Below, one piece after another: positions 8,240 through 16,808 of a DNA stretch of 64,000 nt. Under the pieces are notes generated by a model that saw nothing but the letters and a program-made list of their open reading frames with translations, ran no database searches and was not told where the DNA came from. Made by a program: the position numbers and the translations under genes. The stretch spans positions 35,274 through 99,273 of the forward strand of contig JAHDEJ010000004.1 of assembly GCA_020628865.1 (NCBI GenBank), given 5' to 3'. Within the stretch, counting starts at the first letter, position 1. Each line of letters starts with the position of its first letter. Source of the stretch: Acidimicrobiales bacterium. GTDB taxonomy: Bacteria > Actinomycetota > Acidimicrobiia > Acidimicrobiales > SHLQ01.

Positions 8240-9394
8240 ATGGGGCTGAAACTCCTCTTTGTCGGGAACGACTGGGATGTCTTGGACGAGATGCAGCGTT
8301 TGACGCGCACGCGCCGAGGCGAATGGGACATGACGTTCGCATGTGGTGGCCTGGATGCCAATCGCCATCTCGCGATCACCGATCGGCTTCCGGACGTGAT
8401 CGTTTGCCAGGACGTGCTCCCGGCGACGGACGGTTTCGACTTCCTGCAATCGATGGCCGACAAGGCCAACGATCCGCTGTGTCTCGTCCTCGCATCGACC
8501 GAACCGGTCGAACTCGTCAGTGCATCGATTCCATGGGTGCATGCGTGCCTGCGAGCTCCGCTTGACCCGGAGGCGTTGGCTGAGGAGATCGATCGTCTCG
8601 CATCGGATCGGGGTGCCGCGAAGAGTGCGGCCATCCGGGATCTCACCGAGTCGATCGAGTTTCTTCCTCGGCTTCCGACGACCTACCAACAGGTCGCGGA
8701 GATCACGAACCGTCGGGACTTCTCGCTTCGCGAGATCTCTGAGGTGATCCAACTCGACGTGGGCCTCACTGCCGAGACGCTTCGGATGGTGAACTCCGCA
8801 TTCTTCGGGTTGCGAGGCGAGATCGAGTCCGTCGAGCAGGCGGTGAATCTCCTTGGTCTCGACATGGTTCGGGGCCTCGTGCTGGCCAACAGCCTGTTCG
8901 ACGAAGCCGAAACGGGCTGCATCGTGGAGCTCCCGGTGCTGTCGCACCACTCGCAGAACGTCGCCTCGGTTGCGAGGGTCGTCGCCGAGATCGACGGTGG
9001 CGGAAAGTCGGATCAGGCGGTCTCGTTTCTGGCCGGCATGCTGCATCTCGTCGGCGTGCTGCTCATGCCGCCGCCCGAATCCGGGCCACTCGGTGCCACG
9101 TTCCTTCGCAACGAAGACCTTGCCGCCGACGTGGAGCGGTTCTCCGTGGACCGGTACGCCATCGGGACGTATCTCCTGCGCATGTGGGAGTTCGAACAGA
9201 ACATCGTCGAGACGGTTGCCGCCCTGGCGCAGCCGGAGTTCGCCGATGGATCGGTTGCGCGATCCGTCCTCACTGCGGTTCGGCTGCTCCAGCTCGAGGG
9301 CTTTCCCGTCGCCAAGTTCGTCGAAGGCGACGAGGACGTCCGGGCGAAGGTGGCGACGCTGCGCTCGCAGTGGGAACACCAACAGGCCGCTTGA
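8240..9394 (+). CDS. HDOD-domain signalling protein with degenerate receiver domain
   Basis: 384 residues. Residues about 1-120 look like a response-regulator receiver (MGLKLLFVGNDWDVLDEM; LPATDGFDFL), but the phosphorylation aspartate is replaced by Gln (VIVCQDVLPATDG) and the conserved Lys of the K-P pair is Ala (LRAPLDPEAL). It is probably a pseudo-receiver that is not phosphorylated. Residues about 135-330 form an HDOD domain (FLPRLPTTYQQV; LDVGLTAETLRMVNSAFFG; AVNLLGLDMVRGLVLA). HDOD proteins act in signalling hubs for motility, stress and c-di-GMP. It is convergent with fliN, the last gene of the flagellar locus, so a link to motility is possible. Confidence 0.85.
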   Translation: MGLKLLFVGNDWDVLDEMQRLTRTRRGEWDMTFACGGLDANRHLAITDRLPDVIVCQDVLPATDGFDFLQSMADKANDPLCLVLASTEPVELVSASIPWVHACLRAPLDPEALAEEIDRLASDRGAAKSAAIRDLTESIEFLPRLPTTYQQVAEITNRRDFSLREISEVIQLDVGLTAETLRMVNSAFFGLRGEIESVEQAVNLLGLDMVRGLVLANSLFDEAETGCIVELPVLSHHSQNVASVARVVAEIDGGGKSDQAVSFLAGMLHLVGVLLMPPPESGPLGATFLRNEDLAADVERFSVDRYAIGTYLLRMWEFEQNIVETVAALAQPEFADGSVARSVLTAVRLLQLEGFPVAKFVEGDEDVRAKVATLRSQWEHQQAA

Positions 9395-9395
9395 G

Positions 9396-9436
9396 GCGGC
9401 CGTGCTTCACCGTTTTCGGGGATGCGCCCCGGCCGC
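9396..9436. terminator. Bidirectional terminator-like hairpin between HDOD gene and fliN
   Basis: GCGGCCG (9396-9402) pairs with CGGCCGC (9430-9436). A nested CGGGG/CCCCG stem lies inside, and TTTT is in the loop rather than after the stem. It sits in the 48-bp gap between two convergent stops, where a shared terminator is expected. The lack of a clear terminal T-run on either strand lowers certainty. Confidence 0.4.
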
Positions 9437-9442
9437 GCTTGC

Positions 9443-9838
9443 TCAGTCCTGAGCGAGCTTGGTGATGCGAACGCCCATGCTGTTGCCGACGGCGACAACC
9501 TCGCCGTAGGCCACCACGACACCGTTTGCGAGCAGCTCGATCGGAGCGTCCGTGGCCCGACCCAGGTCCATCACTGCACCTTCGTTGAGCTCGAGAACGG
9601 AGCGAAGCGGACGCGACGTTGCGCACAGCCGAGCGGTGACGGTGACTTCCAGATCGGACAACACGCCGAGTCGCTCGGCGACTTCGTCGGAGCCGGCCGG
9701 AGACGTGGCCTGACCGAGTTCACTCTCGATCTCGGCCGCGATGCCGGGTCCGTCCTCACCCAACGCTTCAGCGAGGGATTCGGGACGGTCCTGCGGAGTA
9801 CCCGTCTGGGTCTCGTCGAGGTCGGCTTCGGTGGTCAT
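9443..9838 (-). CDS. fliN: Flagellar motor switch protein FliN
   Basis: 131 residues. The C-terminal 75 residues form a SpoA (FliN/FliM C-terminal) domain: LGVLSDLEVTVTARLCATSRPLRSVLELNEGAVMDLG, then PIELLANGVVVAYGEVVAVG and VRITKLAQ. FliN multimers build the lower C-ring with FliM, bind FliH and set rotation direction. The N-terminal 55 residues are acidic and probably flexible. I start at the ATG at 9838; a TTG sits just upstream at 9841. It is the last gene of the leftward locus, 55 nt after fliW, far from fliM (34.2 kb). Confidence 0.93.
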   Translation of the reverse strand: MTTEADLDETQTGTPQDRPESLAEALGEDGPGIAAEIESELGQATSPAGSDEVAERLGVLSDLEVTVTARLCATSRPLRSVLELNEGAVMDLGRATDAPIELLANGVVVAYGEVVAVGNSMGVRITKLAQD

Positions 9839-9893
9839 CAACTATGAGATCGGCACGAGCAGGACCGACCTGAGCAGTCCGTCCGGCCCAGCT

Positions 9894-10346
9894 TCAGCCG
9901 ACGGGACCCAGGGGTGCTCGGGTCGAGTGATCGCCATGGACCACGACCTGACGCGCCCGGCGAGTGCGGTGATTCACGACGAGTGGTCCGAGCAGATTCG
10001 CCGACACGGACTCGTTCTCCCGGTCGACCGTCACGATGCTCAGAACGAGCACTTCGTCCACCGATTCGACGCCGAGCGCGAACTCGTCGTCGTCGCTGAG
10101 CGTGAAGGTGTAGTCCGGGAAGTAGTCCCACGGCACGACCGCAAGGAAGGCGAGCTCGCCGTCGTCGACGTCCTGGACCCAGAAGAAGGGCTGGTCGCCC
10201 TCGACGTCGACGAGCGTGAACCGTTGCAGATCGCGGAAGCCGGGGATGCCGTCATCGACCGAGATGATGCGTTCTTCGTCGACCTCGATCGGTCCGAAGC
10301 GGGTCGTCTCCACGAGCATGGGCTCAAGACTAGTGGTAGTTGTCAT
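9894..10346 (-). CDS. fliW: Flagellar assembly factor FliW
   Basis: About 150 residues matching FliW: RFGPIEVDEERIISVDDGIPGFRDLQRFTLVD and FLVVP-like strands (FLAVVPWDYFPDY), with the conserved LLGPLVVN segment. In Bacillus, FliW binds either flagellin or CsrA. When flagellin is secreted, FliW is freed to sequester CsrA and lift repression of flagellin translation. Both flagellin genes and csrA are in this window, so the circuit is complete here. The start is coupled to the flgL stop: ATG at 10346 (TGATG), or a GTG at 10349 giving one more residue. Confidence 0.95.
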   Translation of the reverse strand: MTTTTSLEPMLVETTRFGPIEVDEERIISVDDGIPGFRDLQRFTLVDVEGDQPFFWVQDVDDGELAFLAVVPWDYFPDYTFTLSDDDEFALGVESVDEVLVLSIVTVDRENESVSANLLGPLVVNHRTRRARQVVVHGDHSTRAPLGPVG

Positions 10347-11230
10347 CACAGATAGTTGAGAAGTGAGGTTCGGTTGATTTGAGCCGTGGCGGCCAACGCA
10401 GCCTCATATGCGAAGTTGGCTTCGGACAGTTCGATGCTTGCGCGGACGATGTCCGCATCGACCAGATCGGAGACGTCGCTCTCGAGTTGGTCGTGTTCGG
10501 TGGCGAGGGTCTGCAGCGTGTCCTCGACCCGCGCGGTGCGCGTACCGACGACGCCGAGTCCGTTGCTCACCGACTGGCGGAGCGCTTCGAGTTCGACGAG
10601 ACGGAGGTCGCTGAGCGAGGTGAGGTTGGCGTTCCGGGCATCGAGCACGATGTCGTTGATGACCTCGAACAGGTTGCGGCCCGAGCTGAAGCCGAACACG
10701 GCCTCGCCCTCCACGTTCACCTGCATCACCTGGTCCTTGGCGATCCGTCGGAGCACCTCGCCGGCGTCACCGACGAAGTTGACTGTTCCGGCGACGTCAT
10801 CGACGACGCTGTCCTGGAAGCCGCCGAAGAGCGACTTGTCACCATGGCGGGAGTTGACGAGGTCGATGAGCTCGGCGTGGATCTCCTCGAGTTCGAGTGC
10901 TGCGATCTCGCGCGCCTCGGGGGTGACGGTGTCGTTGGCGGCGACCAGCGTGAGTTCTTCGACACGACCCAGGCGGTTCAGCACCGATTGCAGGGTGCGG
11001 TCCTGGGCGTTCATGAACGCCACCGCTTCCTCGCCGGCCCGCGTGTACTGATCGATGGCTTCGGCTGCGGCTTTCAGTTCCGCCGAGCGTGTTGCCGCAG
11101 TCGGGTCGTCCGAGATCCGGGTGATGCGACGGCCCGAGGTGATGGTCTCCTGCGCTTGTGCCTGTCGTGTCGTCGAGTTCTGCACGTCGGCAAGTGAGGA
11201 CTGCCAGATCTGTTCAGTCGAGATTCTCAT
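10346..11230 (-). CDS. flgL: Flagellar hook-filament junction protein FlgL (HAP3)
   Basis: 294 residues, the usual size. The N-terminal coiled coil (MRISTEQIWQSSLADVQ; SGRRITRISDDPTAATRS) and the C-terminal helix (VRASIELSEANFAYEAALA; INRTSLLNYL) match the D0 regions shared by FlgL and flagellin. FlgL forms the second hook-filament junction layer. GGAGG lies about 8 nt before the ATG. It follows flgK by 13 nt and is coupled to fliW. Confidence 0.95.
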   Translation of the reverse strand: MRISTEQIWQSSLADVQNSTTRQAQAQETITSGRRITRISDDPTAATRSAELKAAAEAIDQYTRAGEEAVAFMNAQDRTLQSVLNRLGRVEELTLVAANDTVTPEAREIAALELEEIHAELIDLVNSRHGDKSLFGGFQDSVVDDVAGTVNFVGDAGEVLRRIAKDQVMQVNVEGEAVFGFSSGRNLFEVINDIVLDARNANLTSLSDLRLVELEALRQSVSNGLGVVGTRTARVEDTLQTLATEHDQLESDVSDLVDADIVRASIELSEANFAYEAALAATAQINRTSLLNYL

Positions 11231-11243
11231 GGGTGGTCACCTC

Positions 11244-12596
11244 CTACCGTCCGACCAGACCGGTCCGGTTGATGAGTACGTTCAGCATCTCGTCGACGCT
11301 GGTGAGCACGCGAGCCGAGGCCTCGTACGCCCGCTGGTACTGGAGCAACATGGTCAGCTCCTCGTCGAGGTTCACGCCGGACACGGAGGACCGAGCGGCT
11401 TCGAGGTCGCCCAGGATCGTGTCGTTCATCTCGGCGCGAGCAGTGGCATCCGCGGTCGCCGATCCGACACGACCGATGAGGGACCGTGCCTGCTCGTCGA
11501 TCGTGCCGCCGCCGCCGTCTGCTGTGCGCAGCGCTGCCATTTCGAGTGCGTGGTTGCCGTCGCCGGCTGCGCCGGACGCCGAGGCGGCGAGCGAGTCGAT
11601 CGTGACGCCGACGGCGAGTGCGAAGTCCGCGGCGCCGGTGGCGCTGAAGAGGTCCGCACCGGCCACACCCGCTTCGGTGAACCCGGCTGCATGCTGCGTG
11701 TTGACGGCATCTCGCAGCGCCAGCGCCAGCGCGTCGAGTTCGGTTCCGACCTGGTCGGCGACCGAACGGACCCCCACAAGATGCGCGCCGATCTCGCCGC
11801 CGGGAACCAGCGAAGCGCCTTCGCCGGTCTGGAGCGATGCCGGCGTGCCCGAGATCGACAGGGTGCTGACTCGAGTGCCTCGGACCACCTCGTACCCGCC
11901 GACGGAGACATTCACCGTTCCGTCCTCAAGGTGGTGCACGGTCGCACCGAGAGTCTTTGCCAGGGAGTCAAGATGGAGGTCGCGTTGATCAAGAAGGGCG
12001 TTGGGCGTCTCGCCGACGGCACGTTGTGCGGCGATCTGTCCGTTCAGATCTGCGACGGCTTGCAGGGCCGAGACCTGGCCGGCGAGAAGCGAGGACGCCG
12101 CGTTCGCGCCCGCGGTACGGGCGTCTTCCAGGCCGCCGGCCGCATCGCGCAGGGACTGCGCAACCCGTTCCGAGGCGTCGATCACCAGCGAACGGGCCGT
12201 GTCGGAGTTCGGGTCGAGGCTCAACTCTTCCCAGCCGTTCCAGAAGGCGGTCAGGGCGTCGCCGAGGTTGCCGTCGAGGGGCCCGACCGATGCCTCGATA
12301 CGCGCGAGCGAGTCGGCGAGCACCTGGGCGCTGCCGGAGTTGGCGAGCTCGGACCGAAGACTCGAGTCGAGCACGGCGTCTCGGACGCGGGACACGCCGA
12401 CGATGTTCACTCCCGTGCCGTTGGCTCCCGGTCCGAGTGTGAGCGAGGGGCCGGTGCGTTCCGTGCTGACCTGGTCCGTTCGCAGGCGGCTGTGTCCGGG
12501 GGTTCCCACATTCGCGATGTTCTGCCCGATGACATCGAGCGCGCGCTGGCTCGCAGCGATGCCGCTGCGAGAGATGTGGAGCCCGTCGAACGACAT
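11244..12596 (-). CDS. flgK: Flagellar hook-associated protein FlgK (HAP1)
   Basis: 450 residues. The N-terminus (FDGLHISRSGIAASQRALDVIGQNIANVGTPGHSR) carries the rod/hook-family motif with NIAN. The C-terminus has VNLDEELTMLLQYQRAYEASARVL, the conserved axial-protein tail. FlgK is the first hook-filament junction layer. It is shorter than the Salmonella protein (about 550 residues), mainly in the middle. It lies 5 nt after the FlgN-like chaperone gene, the usual FlgN-FlgK-FlgL order. Confidence 0.95.
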   Translation of the reverse strand: MSFDGLHISRSGIAASQRALDVIGQNIANVGTPGHSRLRTDQVSTERTGPSLTLGPGANGTGVNIVGVSRVRDAVLDSSLRSELANSGSAQVLADSLARIEASVGPLDGNLGDALTAFWNGWEELSLDPNSDTARSLVIDASERVAQSLRDAAGGLEDARTAGANAASSLLAGQVSALQAVADLNGQIAAQRAVGETPNALLDQRDLHLDSLAKTLGATVHHLEDGTVNVSVGGYEVVRGTRVSTLSISGTPASLQTGEGASLVPGGEIGAHLVGVRSVADQVGTELDALALALRDAVNTQHAAGFTEAGVAGADLFSATGAADFALAVGVTIDSLAASASGAAGDGNHALEMAALRTADGGGGTIDEQARSLIGRVGSATADATARAEMNDTILGDLEAARSSVSGVNLDEELTMLLQYQRAYEASARVLTSVDEMLNVLINRTGLVGR

Positions 12597-12601
12597 GATC
12601 C

Positions 12602-13102
12602 TCAGAGCTCCCCGACGAACGATGGTTGGGCGCTTGTCGGTACACCGTCGACGTCGCTCGTGAGATCCAGCAGGTCGCGCACGGACCGCTGGCCGTCTTC
12701 GGATGCGTTGCGGATGCCGTCGCGCAGCGCATCGATCGATCGGGCCACCTGCGCGAGCTCGTCGCCGAGCCGGCGAAGGACGGCGGCGTGGGGTTCAGGG
12801 GCAATGGCCGCCAAACCCGACACCGTGGTCACTTCGGGAGCCTGCAGTTCCGCAGCGGCACGCTCGAGTGCCTGGAGTCGGCCACCCTCGACGCCGCTGA
12901 TCGACAGACTTGCCTCGCCGAGTTCGCTGGCTGCGAGGTGAATGAACTCCGGGTGCCCATAGATCAACATCAATCGAAGAACGGTGAGTCGGTACTGCAG
13001 ACCGCGTAGTGCCGTGAGCTCCAGGTCGAGCAGCATCGCGAGCGCGTCGAGCGGCGATTCGCCGGGTGCGTCACCCTGATGGTTCATACGGAGGTTCACC
13101 AT
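12602..13102 (-). CDS. flgN: FlgN-family export chaperone
   Basis: About 166 residues, almost wholly helical, with an early LDALAMLLDLELTALRGLQYRLTVLRLML helix and a second long helix pair after residue 100. This matches the FlgN fold, a cytoplasmic chaperone that delivers FlgK and FlgL to the export gate. Family identity rests on gene position (between fliS and flgK) as much as on sequence. The start is uncertain: ATGs at 13102 or 13087 are both possible. The longer frame to 13171 overlaps the fliS 3' end and was not used. Confidence 0.7.
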   Translation of the reverse strand: MVNLRMNHQGDAPGESPLDALAMLLDLELTALRGLQYRLTVLRLMLIYGHPEFIHLAASELGEASLSISGVEGGRLQALERAAAELQAPEVTTVSGLAAIAPEPHAAVLRRLGDELAQVARSIDALRDGIRNASEDGQRSVRDLLDLTSDVDGVPTSAQPSFVGEL

Positions 13103-13145
13103 TGGGCTATCGGACCCATCTGAATCTTCCTTGAGCCGGTCAAAT

Positions 13146-13532
13146 TCACTGGATCTCCTTCCACCCGGCATGGATGTCCGTCAACACCGCACGCGCGCCC
13201 TCGAGCGGCTCGGGGGACTGATCCAGGAATGCGTCGATGCATCGGTTGGTCACCCAGTCGTAGAGCGAGTCGAGATTGGTTGCGATCTCACCCTGCGACA
13301 GGTCCAGCGAACACCGCAGTTCCAGCACCACTTCCTGGGCGTGCCGGATCAGACCTGCACGTTCCACCGGGTCGGTCTCGTCGAGTGCTGCGTCGATGTC
13401 TGCGATCGCCTGCTCCAGCAACAGCTGGATGAGCAGGTGCGGGGGTGCGGTGAGAATTCGATCTCTCCGGTACCGCTCGAGCTCGCGCTGTTGGGTGGGC
13501 GTGAGCTCCACTGTTTCCGCCGTGTTGTGCAT
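13146..13532 (-). CDS. fliS: Flagellin export chaperone FliS
   Basis: About 128 residues. Helical FliS features are visible: YRRDRILTAPPHLLIQLLLEQAIADIDAAL, VVLELRCSLDLSQGEIATNLDSLYDWV. FliS binds the flagellin C-terminus and holds it unfolded for export. The start is the ATG at 13532 after a GGCGGAACGGA; a GTG at 13556 falls inside the intergenic hairpin and is less likely. It follows flagellin 1, its cargo. Confidence 0.9.
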   Translation of the reverse strand: MHNTAETVELTPTQQRELERYRRDRILTAPPHLLIQLLLEQAIADIDAALDETDPVERAGLIRHAQEVVLELRCSLDLSQGEIATNLDSLYDWVTNRCIDAFLDQSPEPLEGARAVLTDIHAGWKEIQ

Positions 13533-13550
13533 TCCGTTCCGCCTGGTGTG

Positions 13551-13583
13551 GATCACTCACGCCGTCCGCCGACGGGAGTGATC
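13551..13583 (-). other. Long hairpin between flagellin 1 and fliS (processing or attenuation)
   Basis: GATCACTC (13551-13558) pairs with GAGTGATC (13576-13583), and inside it CCGTC (13562-13566) pairs with GACGG (13571-13575) around a CGCC loop, with a 3-nt bulge. On the flagellin mRNA this hairpin follows the stop codon by about 13 nt. There is no T-run after it, so it may stabilise the abundant flagellin mRNA 3' end or partly attenuate into fliS-flgN-flgK-flgL rather than fully terminate. Confidence 0.55.
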
Positions 13584-13596
13584 AGGTTGTCTCGTC

Positions 13597-14397
13597 CTAG
13601 CCGAGGAGGCTGAGGATGTTCTGAGGTACTGCGTTGGCCTGGGCCAGCATCGAGGTGCCGGCCTGGACCATGATCTGGTTTCTCGTGAAGTTGCTCATCT
13701 CGAGCGCCATGTCGGTGTCACGAATACGAGATTCCGACGCTGCGAGGTTCTCGACGCTCACCCGAAGGTTGTTGATCGTCGACTCGAGACGGTTCTGCTT
13801 GGCACCGAGGTCACCACGAAGCGTGGAGACGGTGTCGATGGCGGCAGCGATCGTGGCGATGGCGCCGGGAGCATCGGCCGACAGGTCGACCGCGTTCACG
13901 CCGATCGTCGTGGCGCTCAAGGCACCGACCGTCACCTCGATGGTCTCGCCGGCGTTGGCGCCGACCTGGAAGGTGCGGACCGCCGCATCGAACACATCGA
14001 GACCGGCGAACTTGGTGTTCGTGCCGATGGCGTCGATCTGCGCGAGGAGCTCGGTGACCTCTGCCTGCTCGGGGATGCCGTCGCTGGTTGCGGTGTTGGC
14101 GGCCGAGACGGCCAGCTGGTTCATCCGCTGCAGCATGGCATGAACCTCGACTAGCGAGCCTTCCGCCGTCTGCGTGAAGCTGATGCCGTCCTGCGCGTTC
14201 TGGATTGCCTGCTGGTTGCCTCGAACCTCGGCCCGAAGGGTCTCGGACTTCACGAGACCGGCGGCATCGTCGGCTGCACGGTTGATGCGGAATCCCGAGG
14301 AGAGCCGCTCGAGTGACTTGCTCAGCATCGCGTCGCTTCCGACGAGATTCCGGTGGGCGTTGATTGCCGCCACGTTCTGATTGATTTGCAGACTCAC
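13597..14397 (-). CDS. fliC: Flagellin 1
   Basis: 266 residues: a compact flagellin of D0/D1 helices with a very small central domain. The N-terminus SLQINQNVAAINAHRN and RLSSGFRINRAADDAAGL, and the C-terminus NFTRNQIMVQAGTSMLAQANAVPQ, are diagnostic. It starts with GTG at 14397, after a strong AAGGAGGA. It is about 91% identical, without gaps, to flagellin 2 at 37.2 kb (about 24 differences), which uses ATG. The GTG start may lower its translation relative to flagellin 2. It lies in the main leftward locus between fliL and fliS. Only a weak sigma-28-like element (ACCGATGG) is visible upstream. Confidence 0.97.
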   Translation of the reverse strand: MSLQINQNVAAINAHRNLVGSDAMLSKSLERLSSGFRINRAADDAAGLVKSETLRAEVRGNQQAIQNAQDGISFTQTAEGSLVEVHAMLQRMNQLAVSAANTATSDGIPEQAEVTELLAQIDAIGTNTKFAGLDVFDAAVRTFQVGANAGETIEVTVGALSATTIGVNAVDLSADAPGAIATIAAAIDTVSTLRGDLGAKQNRLESTINNLRVSVENLAASESRIRDTDMALEMSNFTRNQIMVQAGTSMLAQANAVPQNILSLLG

Positions 14398-14512
14398 GTG
14401 CTGCGTCCTCCTTGACTCTTCACCCACGTCCGTGCGGGTTGTGCTTCCATCGGACCGGCCGCCATCGGTTGTGAGGCACCGGCACCTGAATGAGACATAT
14501 GACCTGTATCGC

Positions 14513-15007
14513 TCACTGCATCACGAAGGAGGTGAAGACGATTCGGGTCATCGAAACGGTCTCGGTGTTGAACTCTTCGCGGGCGCGTTGGGAGATGAGC
14601 TCCTTCAGCTCCTCTTTCGCCCCGGGCCGGCGAAGTTCGTCGAAGGTCATGTCACCGACGATCTGCACCACGACGTCCTGGACGATCGGGAGCTTCGTGC
14701 CGGCGATGACCGGGTCCACCTCCAGCTCGAGCACCACGGCGATGCCGATACGAGCGAAGTGAAGCTCGTCGGTGTCGGCGAGGTTCAACGTCATCTCGGG
14801 GATGGCGAGGATCTCACCTTCCTCCGCATTGACGATCACTTCTTCTTCCGCCACCGCCGCGAGTGCATCGGGAGCCGGCTCTTCGGCTCCACCGGAGAGA
14901 ACGAAGCGATAGATCAGACCGGCGGCGACGACGCCACCGATCATCTTCTTCTTTTTCGCCGCGGCCGCCGCCGCTTCTTCTTCCTCAGAAGTTTCATTGT
15001 CCGCCAT
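14513..15007 (-). CDS. fliL: Flagellar basal-body protein FliL
   Basis: 164 residues. A charged cytoplasmic N-terminus rich in Glu/Ala/Lys leads into one short membrane helix (about residues 22-40) and then a periplasm-side FliL domain (IPEMTLNLADTDELHFARIGIAVVLELE; VDPVIAGTKLPIVQDVVVQIV). FliL rings around the stator and supports MotA/MotB function. It follows motB closely, the usual motA-motB-fliL arrangement. The C-terminus VSMTRIVFTSFVMQ is the conserved FliL end. Confidence 0.9.
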   Translation of the reverse strand: MADNETSEEEEAAAAAAKKKKMIGGVVAAGLIYRFVLSGGAEEPAPDALAAVAEEEVIVNAEEGEILAIPEMTLNLADTDELHFARIGIAVVLELEVDPVIAGTKLPIVQDVVVQIVGDMTFDELRRPGAKEELKELISQRAREEFNTETVSMTRIVFTSFVMQ

Positions 15008-15024
15008 GATTGTTCCTCGTCTCG

Positions 15025-15969
15025 TCAGCCGATCGGCTGGTTGTCATCCGCTGTTGGAAAGGGCTCGATGTCGGGGTCGATGTCGACGATCTGTGGTTCG
15101 CCTTCACTCCCCGTCTGGTCTGTCTGGGTTCCTTCGACGCCGCCGCCGAGTCGTTCGATGATGTCGATGTCGCCGTCTTCGACCAGGACGACGAGCTCGA
15201 CCCGGCGGTTCTCCGCTCGGCCCTCCTCGGTTTCGTTGCTGGCGCGCGGCCGCGTGTCGGCATGGCCGGACGCAGACAATCGGACTGCCGGGATCTCCAT
15301 GAACTCGTTCATGTAGCGCAGCACGGAGACGGCCCGGGCGGTCGAGAGCTCCCAGTTCGTGGCGAAGCCGCCGCCACCGTTCGTGGGCTGACTGTCGGTG
15401 TGGCCTTCGATCACGACATGGTTGTCGACCGCGTCGATGACCGGCGAGATCGAATTCAGGATGGTCACGCCGTCAGGAAGGATCTGGGCCGAACCCGATT
15501 GGTAGAGCACCTTCGAGTCCATGCGCACCACGACGCCTCGATCGGTCCGTTCCAGTTGGACGAACTCGCCGGCGCCGATGGCGTCGATGCGATTCTGCAG
15601 GAGTTCGTAGAGCTCGGGTGCTTCGCCCTCGCCGACCTCTCCGAGGCTGGCGTCGATGACATCCTCGCTCGGGGGTGGCACGTCGTCGGCCTTTTCGCCG
15701 TCGATCAGGATGGGTGGCGTGACGACCTGGGCCGAGATGCCGGTTCCGAGATCCAGGATGCCGTTGCCGCCATCGAGGGTCGGCGCAGCCTTGCCGGCGG
15801 CGAGGTGCACACCGGCCTTGAACTCCTGGAACTTCTTTTGGTCCACCAGCGAGAACGCAAAGAGGAGGATGAAGAACGCGAGGAGCAGGGTCATGGCATC
15901 GGCGTAGCTGTCCAGCCACGCCTTCGAAAGGTCTGGCTCCGGTTCTGGGCAAACGTGTTTCTTAGGCAC
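15025..15969 (-). CDS. motB: Flagellar stator protein MotB
   Basis: 314 residues starting at GTG 15969 (VPKKHVCPEPEPD). One transmembrane helix (about 22-42, YADAMTLLLAFFILLFAFS) carries the ion-coupling Asp24. A plug region and linker follow, then an OmpA-like peptidoglycan-binding domain (VVIEGHTDSQPTNGGG; NWELSTARAVSVLRYM; SASGHADTRP). An acidic C-terminal tail extends about 50 residues beyond the domain. The start overlaps the motA stop by 8 bp. The longer frame to 16050 would run inside motA and was rejected. Confidence 0.95.
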   Translation of the reverse strand: MPKKHVCPEPEPDLSKAWLDSYADAMTLLLAFFILLFAFSLVDQKKFQEFKAGVHLAAGKAAPTLDGGNGILDLGTGISAQVVTPPILIDGEKADDVPPPSEDVIDASLGEVGEGEAPELYELLQNRIDAIGAGEFVQLERTDRGVVVRMDSKVLYQSGSAQILPDGVTILNSISPVIDAVDNHVVIEGHTDSQPTNGGGGFATNWELSTARAVSVLRYMNEFMEIPAVRLSASGHADTRPRASNETEEGRAENRRVELVVLVEDGDIDIIERLGGGVEGTQTDQTGSEGEPQIVDIDPDIEPFPTADDNQPIG

Positions 15970-16750
15970 TCTTGTTCCCCTCGAGCGCCTCGCGGCTGCT
16001 CGGCGCGATGTACGCCGAGAGGCGATCGGCGACCGTCCGCGGGCTTGCACCGGCCTGGATGGAGATGACGCCCTCGAGCACCATGTTCTTGTAGGCGATC
16101 TCGGCGGTCGACGAGGTCTTCAACCGGTTGGCCAGGGGCGAGAACAGGTAGTTCGCCAGGAACACGCCCCAGAGCGTCGTCGCGAACGCCACGCCGATGG
16201 CGGGGCCGAGTGACGACGGATCGTTCAGGTTGTTGAGCATGTCGATCAGGCCGATCACGGTGCCGGCAACACCAAAGCCCGGTGCGTAGGCGACGCAGCG
16301 ATTGAAGAAGCCCTGCCCGACCTTGTGTCGGTCTGTCGTCGCTGCGATGTCCGTTTCCAGGATCTCGCGAACGACCTCTGGATCCGTCCCGTCGACGGCC
16401 ATCTGCACGCCGCGCTGGAGGAACTCGTCGTCGAGACTCTGCACCGAATCCTCGAGTGCCAACAGCCCGTCACGACGGGCCCGGTCGGCGAACTCGAGGA
16501 TGGTCTGGATGGTTGCCTCGGCGTCGGGTGTCTTTGGAGGCATGACTGCCTTGATCGTCACGCCGACGAAGCCGGTCGCTTCCTCCATCGTTCCGGAGGC
16601 GAGCGTCGCACCGATGGTGCCGCCGATGACCAGGATGATCGAGTCCGGGGACGAGAAGAACACGCCCACCGGGTCGATGCCACCCATGATCATTGCGCCC
16701 ATCGTCGTGCCGATGGCGATGAGAATTCCGACCAGGGTTATCGGATCCAT
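15962..16750 (-). CDS. motA: Flagellar stator protein MotA
   Basis: 262 residues with the MotA/ExbB fold: four membrane segments (about 5-22, 35-52, 148-170, 180-200), a cytoplasmic loop with charged residues (LEFADRARRDGLLALEDSV), and the GFGVAGTVIGLIDMLNNL segment around the third helix. It forms the stator channel with MotB. It starts at ATG 16750 and overlaps motB by 8 bp, implying coupled translation at matched stoichiometry. Confidence 0.96.
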   Translation of the reverse strand: MDPITLVGILIAIGTTMGAMIMGGIDPVGVFFSSPDSIILVIGGTIGATLASGTMEEATGFVGVTIKAVMPPKTPDAEATIQTILEFADRARRDGLLALEDSVQSLDDEFLQRGVQMAVDGTDPEVVREILETDIAATTDRHKVGQGFFNRCVAYAPGFGVAGTVIGLIDMLNNLNDPSSLGPAIGVAFATTLWGVFLANYLFSPLANRLKTSSTAEIAYKNMVLEGVISIQAGASPRTVADRLSAYIAPSSREALEGNKSA

Positions 16751-16808
16751 GTCGATCCCTTCTTGCTGTTCGGCCGACGGTGACCGTCAGCCCGGTGTTT
16801 CGTGGTTG

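Noticed and set aside
8240..8600. Canonical phospho-receiver in the HDOD protein
   Set aside because: Phospho-Asp and conserved Lys positions are Gln and Ala, so it is described as a pseudo-receiver.
11055..12941. 628-codon plus-strand frame opposite flgK
   Set aside because: Antisense to flgK, whose family motifs at both ends are clear.
14398..14512. Sigma-28 promoter for flagellin 1
   Set aside because: ACCGATGG resembles a sigma-28 -10 element, but no TAAA-type -35 lies at the right distance, so I did not list it.
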